DNA of 64,000 nt from Syngnathus acus (lineage: Eukaryota > Chordata > Actinopteri > Syngnathiformes > Syngnathidae), in assembly GCF_901709675.1 (NCBI RefSeq), contig NC_051106.1, forward strand, positions 6,770,001 to 6,834,000, given 5' to 3'. The notes beneath the pieces were generated by a model, which worked only from the letters and a program-made list of their open reading frames with translations, searched no databases and had not been told where the DNA came from. A program made the translations under genes and the position numbers. Positions 36,214 to 47,180 of the stretch are shown piece by piece. Every line of letters starts with the position of its first letter. The first letter of the stretch is position 1.

Positions 36214-38527
36214 CATCATCGATTTTACTTAAGAATGCTGACAATGTGCGAATATGGTGAAAAATTAGAAAATCGATTTTTTTTTTTAATTTAGAATGTA
36301 AATTTAATGCCAGATTCAAGAATCTTATGAATCCATTGTTTATTAATTTACTAGTTTAATAACCTCTCTACATTGCATCAAAGTCAACATTTGCCATTGT
36401 TTCTGATTATAATTTTAAACTTTTTTTTTTTACAATACCTGAGGCAAAGAAGCAAAATCCAATAATAATAGCACAGAAAATTACATTTCTTGCTCATGGC
36501 TGATGAGTAAAAATTGGAAGCAAGCCCAGACTCCAGTGATTCCGTTGCAATTCTGAAAAGCTAAATTATCCGACTGATGACAACATCAATTTCTTCTCCT
36601 TGTACTATTTTTTCACTCTCTTGGAAAAAGCGACTCAGAGCTCAGACAAAATTCCTTCTTTCTTCACTGCACTCATTCTTCACTTTATTCGGGTTTAAAC
36701 TGCGCCGTTTAACAAAGTGAAGTATTTCATCTGAGGATTAAGTTGACGATCATTTGTGCGAGGTCACCAAAAGTGTCATCGCACTCCATTTGTCGCACGA
36801 CGGAACAACAGCGGTGAGGGAAGAGCGATGGTTTAAATGAGCCAATTGAAGAATGCCAAAGTCACTGTTCCGTCATTTTCGGGCTTGGATGATTCTGTAA
36901 CTTTATCCGTCCGGAAAACAAATAAAACATAGAGCAAGAATGAAAAAGCAGGAGCTATGTCCCTTTCAAGTCTCGGCTTGATTGCACTGAAAGCCCAGGA
37001 AAGTGAAGGGGAGGAATAGCTTTGCAGGGTTCAATAATACATCTGATGTATTTCTTCTCGAGTGTAACGCACACACCTTACGTAATCCCCAAAAATCCCG
37101 ACATCAACAGTGAAGGCCAGTGTCCAAATGAATCCAGAAACGCTTCAATTTGTAGCAACACACAATTTGCTAGCATCTTCTATTTTTTCTTTGGAACAAA
37201 ATGCACGTTCAGGTTCGTTCAAGGTCGCAAATGTTGAGCTTTAGAGTTGTTAAGTGTTGTTGTTTTTTTGTGGCAAGAAACTTTTTAACGCGTTCGATTG
37301 ACTTGCAACAGGTCCTGGCGACCGTTTTGCGAGAACGCGACATTCGCTAACGTTGTTAGCTTTCCCTGGGGTACTCCGGTTTTCTCCATTTAAACCTTAT
37401 ACTCTGGTTTTCTTTAGGTATTCCGTTTTTTTTTCTTCTCTGAGTCTCTTTAATTTCCTTTGGTTCTCTTTTTTTATTTTATTTGTGTGTGTACATTATT
37501 TTTTCAAGGTTCTTCAGTTCTGCCCATCCATTCTGATATACTTCATGTGTTTTTTTTCTTTATATCCTGTTTTTCTCATCTGACTCCAGTTCTCATCATG
37601 TCCCCAAAGTTTTCCATGAACTCTCTCTCTCCTCTGTGTACAGATTTCCGTGAGTCCAGTTTTTTCAGTTATCTCAGGGTACATACTTTGATGAATGACC
37701 AAACCAAATCATGTAATAGTCACTGAATTGTCTTCGTTAAATACTTCTGGCTAGAAAACAATCCCAAAGTGTCAAAAATACAATTAGAACATCAAAACTG
37801 TTATGGCCTCCAAAACTGTTGCTAATTTCTCCACTTTGTCAAGAAATGCGCAAAAGCCTGAACACCAGAAGAATGCTGATTTCCTGGTGAGGCTTCCTCT
37901 CAAAGCACAGATGTGCGCCCACCCTCGCCCTTTGGATCGGAAATGAAACCCACCATCCTCCCCTCCCCACCCTCACCCCAAACAGTAAGAGGGTTTTTCC
38001 AAGGTGTCTTCTCAGAGGGGAGATGATTTAGTGTGTGATTTTTCGAGGAGATTCCTTGCAGCATCCTGCTAGAAGATTCGGAGTAGAGATGAGTAAAAAT
38101 GACTCGCAGAGTCATTTGATGGAGCGCTGGAGTGGGACACCGGTCCGGGTGATATGACTTTGCTAGTGTGAAAGCGTACACGGAAAAGTCTTCACTGAGC
38201 TCGGCGCCAAAGCACACATTTTTGGCCTACATTTTCTTTTTTGGGGGGAGACCATTATGTGAAAGTCTTTAGTCCTCTCTGGCTTCACTTTATATTCATT
38301 CGACTCCCCGACCCCCAAATCCCTCCTTTGCTCCTCGGCACACTCCATTTTGTGTGCTTGCGACCATCCCATCACTCCATTCAGTGTCTGACCACACACC
38401 ATTACGCGGCGTCCTTTGGCCCTAATCAATCAAAGTCAACAGGTGCCGTAAATTGTGTCCTCCGGCGAGCCGAGACTTTGCCGCGTTCATCCTCCTCGTA
38501 CCTGCTTTTTACCCCGCCTCTCAATTT

Positions 38528-38550
38528 TCTCTCTCTCTCTCTCTCTCTCT
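38528..38550. repeat. (CT)n microsatellite
   Basis: Eleven CT units, uninterrupted, followed by GCCCCAG. Confidence 0.88.
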
Positions 38551-39309
38551 GCCCCAGTTTGGCAGCCAAGCAAAACTGTCCGTGCCTGTGAGACCATCCT
38601 TCATCTACTCCGACTTCTGTCACACGGCGAGATAATACCGCAAATGATAAGGAACTAAGAATCCCAAAATACTGGAAGCATCTCTTTGGCGAATGGAATT
38701 TTCAGATTTGCCTCCCACTCTGGGCGGTGAATTTGTTGGCGTATGTTCTAAATTTGTCCATGCTCCGCTCACCAGGTGGTAATTTCAAAACCAGCCTCGA
38801 TTGTTTGCGCTTTCTTGTCGCAGGAAGTGGCAGAAATAGGACACGGTTTGCGTCACACACAAAAAAGAAGCTGCTCATAGTTATTTGTGTCACTCTGTTT
38901 TAATTGTAGTTTTGTGTACCACTGGTGGAATTTGGTCGCTTGAGTAAATGTTCCAATGTAGGAGTTTATGATTTATATTCTTTCTGGCCAAGGTTTGGGA
39001 TACATCTGGATATCTTATGAGATCCAATACGACAGCTGTATCAAAAATAAGCTACGCTGATAATGCTCACTTTCAATCCGCCTACAATCTCTCCTATCGG
39101 CTGCCCTTTCTGACATCACTGGGCTTTTTGTTTTTCTTCTTAATTACGCATCCAGTCACTGACGCTGATTGCATCCTTTTCGTCGTCAATCCCTGGCATC
39201 CCCTTCACTTGCTTCCTCTCTCCTTGATGCCGGCCTCTGTTGTCATTTTCTTTCCTCCGGCCGATAATGAGTCAGTACGTGTGACGCCGGATGTCTGCTG
39301 ACAGCATGT

Positions 39310-39345
39310 GTGCACGTGTGTGTGTGAGTGTGTGTGTGTTTGTGT
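39310..39345. repeat. (GT)n microsatellite, interrupted
   Basis: GT units broken by single-base changes (CGTGTGTGTGTGAGTGTGTG). Confidence 0.8.
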
Positions 39346-40709
39346 CTGACTAACAACAAATGCTACTGCTGCACCAGCACATTGCAAACCCCCCCCCACC
39401 AGCACACTCTCCTTTGCGTGACATTCCTAATAAGCACATAAGATCCAAATCAAAGTCCCTTGTTCATAAAAATGATAAACGTAGTGCAAATACATTTTTA
39501 TATTAGGTTTAACTGCTGTTGAGTGTTGCACATTTATGTAAGCTGAGCTATATCGCTGCATAATTGGCATTTCACAGGTCTGAGAGCTGTTAAGTTATAA
39601 AATCTGTCAGCGTCAATCAAAAGCAATAAAATAACGAAATACATTTTATTTTCAACCAAACCCATCAAACATTATCATACGTTTTTAATGTCATCTAAAA
39701 TGATAAACAAATGAAGGTAAATAAATAAATGTTGTACCCAAATGCCCAAAATTATTGTCCAACATCAACAATAAAATGTAACTATTTTATTACAAACTAA
39801 ATTCTGTGCTAATCCAAACAACAACAACAACAAAAGAGACAACATGACGACAGTATTCGCTTTTGTCCTGCCATTTGAGCTCCACAACGCACATGCCGGC
39901 CTTCTTTATGTAAATGGCACACTTAAACACCCTTCTTTTAAAGGCTTCGGGTTCTCGTAAACCTTGACGGGCCCTCGGGCCGTGCCGCCGCCTGTAAAAC
40001 ACACGGACTATTTATGGACGCCTGTCCTTGCAGCCGTAAACACTCTTGTGTTCCTCGGCAGGGCGGACTGACACCGACGTGGTCTTAAATAAGAATGACC
40101 TCTGAACAGCAGCCAGTCTGGACTCATATGATTGCTTTTAATATTATTATTATGCTTACAAACATTGAAAAAATGTCTCAAAATGGTTTCTTGCCTCGGA
40201 CAGTTCCACATGAACGAGCATCTGAAACGACACAATTGCCACTCAAGAAATCCCTCCTGGGAGACTTGTAATTATTCCAATGACAAATGATGGCAAATAA
40301 ATTCCATTCCAATTGATTTGCTTGTGCGCACACCTCATGTGAATGCAGACAGAGTCTCTCTGGGTGTCTTTGTCATTGTTGAGCACAAGTTGTCGTAACG
40401 CCGCTCTCTCTTGCGCCTTTCCTCGTCCGCCTGCTAAGATTTAGTAGCCCTGCGCATCCATAGGCATCCACTCCAGCCAATTGCATTACAAGGATAAATA
40501 AGCAGACCAATAAAAGTCTTTTTGAAGGGTGGGGGCAGCGGCGTGCGGCTGGAATAGTCATTGCCCATTTGGTGCAGAGTCCTGGATGGGGTGGGGGCTT
40601 TTAGAGGAAGGTTTTTTTTTTGGGGTGGGGTGAAATGGTGATTGGTAGCTTTGTTGTCATTTCATCCATCTTACGGCCACTTCATTAGGCTAATGGAAGG
40701 GATGGGCTG

Positions 40710-40733
40710 CGTGTGTGTGTGTAAGTGTGTGTG
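40710..40733. repeat. (GT)n microsatellite, interrupted
   Basis: GTGTGTGTGTGTAAGTGTGTGTG; a longer uninterrupted GT tract lies 100 bp to the right. Confidence 0.8.
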
Positions 40734-40833
40734 CACATGCACTGACGCTAGCCTCCAAGGCTAAAGTGGTTATGAAGACTCAAGTGATTTTATTAGCTGG
40801 GCACAAGGCCCATCTCTGCCAATGGTCACAACA

Positions 40834-40858
40834 GTGTGTGTGTGTGTGTGTGTGTGTG
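40834..40858. repeat. (GT)12 microsatellite
   Basis: Twelve and a half uninterrupted GT units followed by a short GA-rich extension (to about 40872). It is the longest perfect dinucleotide tract in the window and so the most likely to be polymorphic. Confidence 0.9.
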
Positions 40859-42546
40859 AGTGAGAGAGAAAGATAGAATGTGCAGTAATGACATCGTTTT
40901 GGAAGTGAGGAACGAAAGCGGTGCACCTTACTTTGATGTTGGGATGACTTTGAAAAGAAATGGGAGGACACTCAAATGTGGGCTTCACTTCCAAGAAAAG
41001 TCATTTAACCTTAACCGTAAATGTACTCTAACCAAAATCGTCTAATCCGAATCATACCCTAACCCCAACTCCAATGTAATTTTGGGGGAGCCTAAGTAGT
41101 TAAATAAGCGCATCTCGCTGTTTTGATGATCACACCATCTTGTTACTTGCACGAGTTTGAAAAGAATCGTGAGGACGTCCATCTTCGTCAGCGCTCCAAT
41201 TTGAGTCAAAAGCCTGCATCACTTTCAATCATCCGTCCAACAGGTTTGCGTCACTCCTCCCGCTCCTCTTTGTTTTCCTCGGTCAGTTTTTCCAAGAAGA
41301 GCACAGCGCAGCGTGATTGTCTGGCTAGACGCACACCGCCGCCATCACAACGAGCGCCTTGGACTCCATTTTCTGACTTCTGTTAGGGCCATCTGTTTTC
41401 TGCATTTCTTTACAGGTGTCATTTGAGGCCCACTTCCCACTCCTTTTGGAAAAACATTCATCCCATTCTCTGCATTTCTTCTTTTCTTCACCACGTGTCT
41501 CTCTTCACAATGATGTGCAAAAAGTGGTCATGGTTGGCGTGGGCCAATGCCGGAACATTAGCATGGTCAACGGAAAATTTGAATCAGAGTGTCCGTAAAT
41601 GTTTTTTTGTTTATTTATTTTTTCTCCTCCTATAAAAGTTTGCACGCTAACATTTTAGCACGCCCATTGTTTGTTTGGCTCATGTGCGAATGGCAAGACA
41701 GCGCAAGGCCTTTAGCGTCTGTCCCCCCCCGGTGCGCCAATTGATTTTGTGCTTCGCTCGCAGCCCACTGCTAACCTTGAGGTAAACTGGCGTAATGAGA
41801 TCGCATCTGACGGCATTGACTCACACCTGACAGCGCTGACAAAAGAATGCAACCTCCCGGACGCTGACACACAGTGGGAAAGATTTGATGTGTATTGTTT
41901 TTACATTAATCAACGGCAAAATGGACTCTAAAATAGACAGAATTATTTATGTAGCTAGCTATTTAGCTAGCTATGGATGTAGCGATGTAGTTTTGAATCT
42001 ACAATATGAGTTTGTACATTCTGGAGGTCGTCTTTCTTCCTCGTAGTTTGGGAATCCGCAACAGTTGGAAACGTGGAATTGGAATTCAATTCTCCTGTAG
42101 CCATGTGGACGAGCGGGCCTGCAGGAGGCCGATCGATGGGAGCGTAGCAGCCTGATCTTGTTTGTCCACACACTCAAAACCTTTCGTTGTTTTTAGTTCC
42201 TACCGATAACAACGTCCCAAATAAAAGGACAGGCATGGTGGCTAATATAATACACCAAAATGAATATGACTCTCGTATTACATGAAAAAGGTTGTATTCC
42301 ATATATCACACGTATACATGGATGCAACGGCGGATTATGTGTGTATGGAAGGTCGACCTGCTCCCCAACTGTGAGGCGCTTTTAATTAGACGCCTGCTGT
42401 TGAACACATGTGCCCTCCATTGCTACCGTCAACCCCCCATCACAACTAGAACAAGAACCAGAACATTAGATCACTTGAAAATTTGTAAATATTCTTAAGA
42501 AAATCGGGAAGGAAATTGGAAGATCCTCAATACGGTCAAGTAATTG

Positions 42547-42612
42547 TAGAGCTGCAATCTGTCGATTATTTTCTCAATGTATTGATTAATTGGATTGAAT
42601 AAAAATAATTTT
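42547..42612 (+). repeat. fragment of fish repeat family beginning GAGCTGCAA..CGATTATTTT
   Basis: The sequence AGAGCTGCAATCTGTCGATT followed by ATTTTCTCAATGTATTGATT and AATTGGATT matches the terminal part of a repeat whose ends read GGGCTGCAACTAACGATTAT with ATCGATTAATC motifs. A longer copy of the same family is at 61972-62250. Only one end is preserved here. Confidence 0.5.
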
Positions 42613-43633
42613 TTAATTCCCATCTAATTAAAAATCAGGAGAAAAATAGTAATGGTAATAATAAAAACATTCATTCTCCAATAAATAGTCAAAGTTGCAT
42701 GATAGATGAAGCGTTGATTTAAAAAAAAAAAAAAAAATTATTAGCAGCACGACTTGAGCAATGCGCAGACATGCTGAGTTATCGCTGTGTTTTTTGGCGA
42801 TAAGAACACAAGTACTGTTCCTCGGCCAACCCGCCTCACGCTCAGAGTATTCCTGGAACTCCCGACTAGTCCGTCCGCTCGCAATCTGCATTCCTCTATT
42901 CCGAGACCGTACCCCGAGCAAAAATGCACGAGGCAGTCGGCATCAAAGACGCTATTGTGCGAGGAGGCCTCCACCCTAAGCTGCTTTCACCCGCAACTTC
43001 CACAGTCGAGGCTAAGTTGATTAGGAACAATGGGCCGCTTGGCTGACACCGCGTTGAATCGGCTCGGGAATTTGGAGCTGAACTCGCTAAATCCTGTGCG
43101 GTGTGTGTGTCACCTGAGTGCACATGACTAACAAACTCAGCAGGAGAGCAGGGATGGGCAACTTTGATGATGGAGGCCACCACAACATTGCATCAGCGCT
43201 AGTACTTGGGGCCCAAAAAAATAATCAATAGGGTTATCAATATTTAGATAGGAACCCATGTCGAGAAAACCACACACACAAACGGTGTTTTGCTTTCGTC
43301 CATTCCCAAAGACATTTCCTTTGATGCGTCTTGTCGATGGAATGAAATAAACAAGCAAATGTCACGCGAAAGCTTCCTCTGGCATCGACGCGCTAAAGAC
43401 GCGGGAATCCCGGGGATTATCCCAAAAGAGGAAAACAAAACGAGTGCTTTTGCGCCGCAAATGTCACCGAGCGGGGGATTCTTCTTGCTCGTCGCCATCG
43501 ACCGGTTTCTCTTCCTCAGAGGACTCCTGTCAAGATAATTTCCTTGTGTCATATGGGGGGAGATTTTATTAAGATTAGAACGGATCACCGTTTTACATGT
43601 TCGCTGACATACATTTCAAAGTAGCACGGTAAG

Positions 43634-43677
43634 ACTCATTCGCTGCCATTGACGGCTATAGACGTCAAAAATCCATA
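43634..43677 (+). repeat. half of a MITE with ACTCATT(C)(A/G)CTGCCATTGACGG end
   Basis: ACTCATTCGCTGCCATTGAC followed by GGCTATAGACGTCAAAAATC is one arm of a short palindromic repeat known from fish genomes. The opposite arm is not evident in the bases that follow. A copy with both arms is at 57244-57311. Confidence 0.55.
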
Positions 43678-44251
43678 TGTGATAGGGGCTATTTAGAGTT
43701 TTGTTTTGGGATGTCATCTAAACAAAAACGACAGGCCTTTTCCCCCGTTTTCTACTGTGCTGTGTCAATGGCTCCCAAATGGACGTTGTGGTGTCTGCCA
43801 GGAGTCAACGGCGGAGGAGTTTAATGAGGCCGCCTGCAGAGAGGAGCACACCTACACCCAGTTAGTGGCCGTTAGCCGTGTGGACGCTAACAACGCGCAA
43901 GCCGCTGCATAAGATGTGCGGACAAAAACGTTTTTAACCAGGCTGAGGACGTAAATATTCTGACTCATAATTTAAAAAAAAATTCTATTCTTTTCTTTTT
44001 TTTTTAAATAATGACATTTATTATTATATTTATCGTTATATTTGCTCATTTTGTTCTTCAATATTTATCATAAAATAAACAACGTTTAAAAAAAATCTTA
44101 TCTACTTTTGTTTCACATAATTTAAATATCAGATGTAGCCCTTGAGCTCAAAGTTGTGCCGACTCGTCGACAGCGTTTGTGGGCTGGGCAGAAACACGAT
44201 ACTCTGCTTCCAGCCAATCACAACATGGCGAGGAAACGGCCCTCCCCTGGG

Positions 44252-44285
44252 ACACACGCACGCACGCACGCACACACACACACAC
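44252..44285. repeat. (CGCA)n(CA)n compound microsatellite
   Basis: ACACACGCACGCACGCACGC followed by ACACACACACACAC. Confidence 0.85.
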
Positions 44286-44385
44286 GGTAGTTAAACATAC
44301 AACAGAGTTCCAGTGCGCTGAGGGAACTTGTTATCGAAAAACATTCCAGAGGTATCCAGCTTATCCAACTCTCAACTATTTTTTC

Positions 44386-44402
44386 AACACACACACACAC
44401 AC
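44386..44402. repeat. (CA)n microsatellite
   Basis: Eight CA units, about 100 bp from the compound repeat at 44252. Confidence 0.85.
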
Positions 44403-45082
44403 TGGCCTTATCAACATAGTCAAATGCCATGCTCACAAACCACTGTGCCGGCCGGACCTCAAAACAAAAGAACCACTGACGTCTCATTCATTGCAATCAA
44501 AAAGTATCTTTTCCATGCTAATCTCTCTTTTTTGTTGTCGTAAAAGTGATATCGCTCCCAAGCGAGTCGAAAGAGCAGGCCTGGATGAAAAACACCTGTT
44601 ATATGGAAAAATGAGCAGCTCCTAATTAGACTTTGCTGAGGAGGGAACATGAAACCGCACGGCTTTTGACTCTGGATGGCCACGTAAATCCTCACTGACG
44701 TGTTTGACTTTAACTATGCTTCAGCCCACCCCACCTCCTTGGCAACAGAGCACTTTTTCTTGCTCCCCGAGTAACTCGTGGCCACGTATTATGAAGCAAG
44801 GGCCAGCGTTCAACTCCCCGACTCACACGCGTTGGTGTAGTTGTGTGTGTGCGTTTGAATTGCAGGCACCCTGCTAGTTAGCGCGATCCGAAATAGCATC
44901 AAAACAATCCAAGCAGGCCAATGTAATAAAAGAGCAAAGAGGATGGTGGCATAGTTGTGAGACGAGGAGTGAAAATACAGATTTTAATCCAAAATCTCTT
45001 TCACACCGAGCGATCGAAAAGCCAACACAAAAACGCAAAATGTCAGGCCTGCATTTTAGTGTGTGTCTCTCGTGTCTCGCAG

Positions 45083-45243
45083 TCAACTCCGGAGACGGCA
45101 TCGACTACAGCCAGCAGAAGAGAGAGAACGTTGGTGACCTCATTCAGGAGACCCTGGAGGTGTTGGAGCGTTACGGCGGAGAGGACGCCTTCATCAACAT
45201 CAAGTATATGGTGCCCACCTATGAGTCCTGCATGATTAATTGA
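45083..45243 (+). CDS. pacrg: pacrg terminal coding exon with stop codon
   Basis: The first two bases (TC) complete the split codon ATC (Ile). Then come 52 residues beginning [15 protein letters not shown] and ending [16 protein letters not shown], followed by TGA at 45241-45243. This is the C-terminal end of PACRG: human reads [25 protein letters not shown], and the fish Ile and Met-Ile substitutions are conservative. The length and the position of the stop agree with the family, so the C-terminus is complete. The acceptor is TCTCGCAG with a pyrimidine-rich lead-in. With the two other exons it gives 160 residues, roughly the last three fifths of a protein of about 250 residues. There is no frameshift or premature stop, so the gene looks functional. 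Confidence 0.97.
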
Positions 45244-45770
45244 AGGTGACCGAGAGGGTGGGGTGGGGGTGGAGGAGGTCGTCGGGGCTGACACTTTTCC
45301 ACCAGCTCGGCTTGGTTTGATGTAATCTAGGTTTCCACTTCAAAATAGGACTCACTGCTTATAGGATCGCCTATTTAATACATTTGATCCAAGATGAGAT
45401 TGTGGATAGAACAAACCCAAAAGTGGAGACTGTGGAGTCTCATGCTGCAGTGTCCACAGCTGAGCTACTGCAACAGGGTAAGTTGCATTTTTGTCATTTT
45501 TAAAATGATCTTCAAAGGCGCAATTATTGCTAGAAGAGGAGACTAAGGGTATTAAGACAACAGAACACTGCAGCAAAGTAGAGACTATGGAGTATAATCC
45601 TGCATAATTCAAACCATTCACATTTCCAATTCGCATTTTAACCTTGATGGACATGAATGTATGCTTTTTATAATGTTGTGTAGCTATGCAATAACCGAAT
45701 GAAAGCCTTATCACTGTCAGAATATCAATGCAAAAGGTTCATTAAAAAGTTTATTTACATTCAGTTGGCC
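45244..45770 (+). other. pacrg: pacrg 3' UTR (extent inferred)
   Basis: Non-coding sequence directly after the pacrg stop. It contains a diverged direct duplication (45420-45448 and 45576-45604), a strong splice-donor-like site AGG|GTAAGTTG with GT at 45478-45479, and an ATTAAA polyadenylation-type hexamer at 45741-45746. No canonical AATAAA was seen in the first 500 bases. The 3' end is a guess based on the hexamer. Confidence 0.4.
45741..45746 (+). promoter_or_regulatory. pacrg: candidate pacrg polyadenylation signal ATTAAA
   Basis: The commonest variant hexamer, about 500 nt downstream of the stop, followed within 40 nt by a TTGTGATTT-type GU-rich stretch (about 45782). It was chosen because no AATAAA lies closer to the stop. 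It is short, so a chance match is possible. Confidence 0.3.
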
Positions 45771-46094
45771 AGATCATGACATTGTGATTTAACTTCCTTC
45801 CTCGACTATAATCCCATCCGCTATTCTTTTGCTATGTTATGCTGTCCAACTGCACTCATTCTTCAACGCAGCCAGCTGGAGTCGGAATCTGTCGCAACAT
45901 GCCGGGGAAAGACCGTCCGGAATGACGGCCCTCAGCATTCCAGGACAATGTTGCGCTCATAAAATCAGCAGTTTCTTTGAGACTTTCCCTTTAACTCCAC
46001 ACGCTACGACCTTGCGTCTTAAGAATTACATTTGACATCACTTTTCTACTTGTACAATGTCAGTGGAAATTTCCAAAAAGATATTTAAGACGGG

Positions 46095-46113
46095 CACACA
46101 CACACACACACAC
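46095..46113. repeat. (CA)n microsatellite
   Basis: Nine CA units followed by CGTAC. Confidence 0.88.
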
Positions 46114-47029
46114 GTACATTTTTTTCTATCTACTACCGGCTGAAAACATTTGGTTTTGAAATCAGGCCTGGTGATAGTCACTAAAGGAGACAACGTGGAC
46201 ATGTCGACTTCAGAAAAAAAGCAAGCGGGTTCACATGTTGAAGTCACTTTTTTTGCTTTTAGCTAACGTTCAATGTCACAAAAGCCATAATGTCCAGCTA
46301 CTGCCTCCGGTGCGATTCACTTAAAGGGCCCGGGTAGTCTGATGGCTCCATTAAGTTACATCACAGCCGCTAATGGGCATTACATGCTAAACTGTGTCCA
46401 TTTCGACCTCTCGCGGAAGCCGGTGCGGCTCATTAGGAAAAGGTGGCCGACTGGAAAAGGGACAATGAGCATGCACGCTCTTTGACATACATGCCTGCAC
46501 ACACACGTACACACACGTCAAACAGCGCCAAACGACATCAGCAAGTTGTGGTCGCTCATGCAAGTAACCAGATTGAAACGAGCAACCAATGAGGTTTGTT
46601 GGGGCCGCCAGACGCATCGATGCGTGATCGGTCCGAAACCGCAGACTGGAAAGAGCACTGACGCAAATGGTTCCAATCATTCGCGACAGCAAGCTAAGTT
46701 AGCATACGAATCAGGACGCTTGAGCTAAAATTCTGTGACCTCTTTTTTTTTTCCGTAGGGGGGGGTCACGATGAGCGTTTCTGGGCTGCGGGTGGCCGAA
46801 CATGCCCGAGGAAAGGTTTCCCATTCAGTGTGCAGACTTCCTCCACTTTTCAGACCTTAGCTTCATGCTCTACTTCCTAACAGCACATGATATCTGTTGC
46901 TGATAAGACTTTATTATCTCAGCTGAAGGGGATTTTGGATTCGGGTGGAAAAAGTGGACCTGTTTTGTATCACTGAAATCTTAAGTGATTCTGTTTGTCT
47001 GAAACCACTCACCAAATATTTTTTTTCAT

Positions 47030-47180
47030 TTGGGTCACATTGAAGCTGCACTTTCACCAAAATAGAATTTCAGTTAGGTGAGGTCCAACCAAAACCATCT
47101 GAATCTTGACCTTGATCCAAGTCCTTAATCAATTTGTCCTTGGGCCATGATGAAACTACACACCAAATGTCATCCAAATC
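47030..47180 (-). repeat. possible old interspersed repeat
   Basis: On the minus strand the order TTTGGTGTGTAGTTTCATCA, TGGCCCAAGGACAAATTGAT, then GGATCAAGGTCAAGATTCAG resembles a fish repeat that I remember as GTGTGTAGTTTCA..ATGGCCCAAGGAC..TTGATTA..GATCAAGGTC. Boundaries are unknown and the class is not assigned. The resemblance is from memory only. Confidence 0.4.

Larger units (their letters stand above)
17594..45082 (+). other. pacrg: pacrg last intron (27.5 kb)
   Basis: A phase-1 intron with a GTGAGT donor at 17594 and a CTCGTGTCTCGCAG acceptor ending at 45082. It makes up over 40% of the window. I recognised no exon of pacrg or any other gene in it. The longest open frames (148 codons at 21348-21794 and 44179-44625) have low-complexity or microsatellite-driven sequence and resemble no family I know. 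Contents are a hAT-like MITE (18600-18811), fish-type repeats (20214-20325, 32258-32362, 42547-42612, 43634-43677), a SINE (28221-28530) and many microsatellites. Confidence 0.88.

Noticed and set aside
41005-41080. CCTAACC/TTAACC-like string resembling telomere repeats
   Set aside because: Units are too irregular (for example CTTAACCGTAAATG, CTAACCAAAATCG) to call an interstitial telomere block.
44179-44625. 148-codon plus-strand open frame just before the last pacrg exon
   Set aside because: Its middle is translated CA microsatellite (ARTHTHT, THTHT) and the rest has no known similarity. It is not a pacrg exon.
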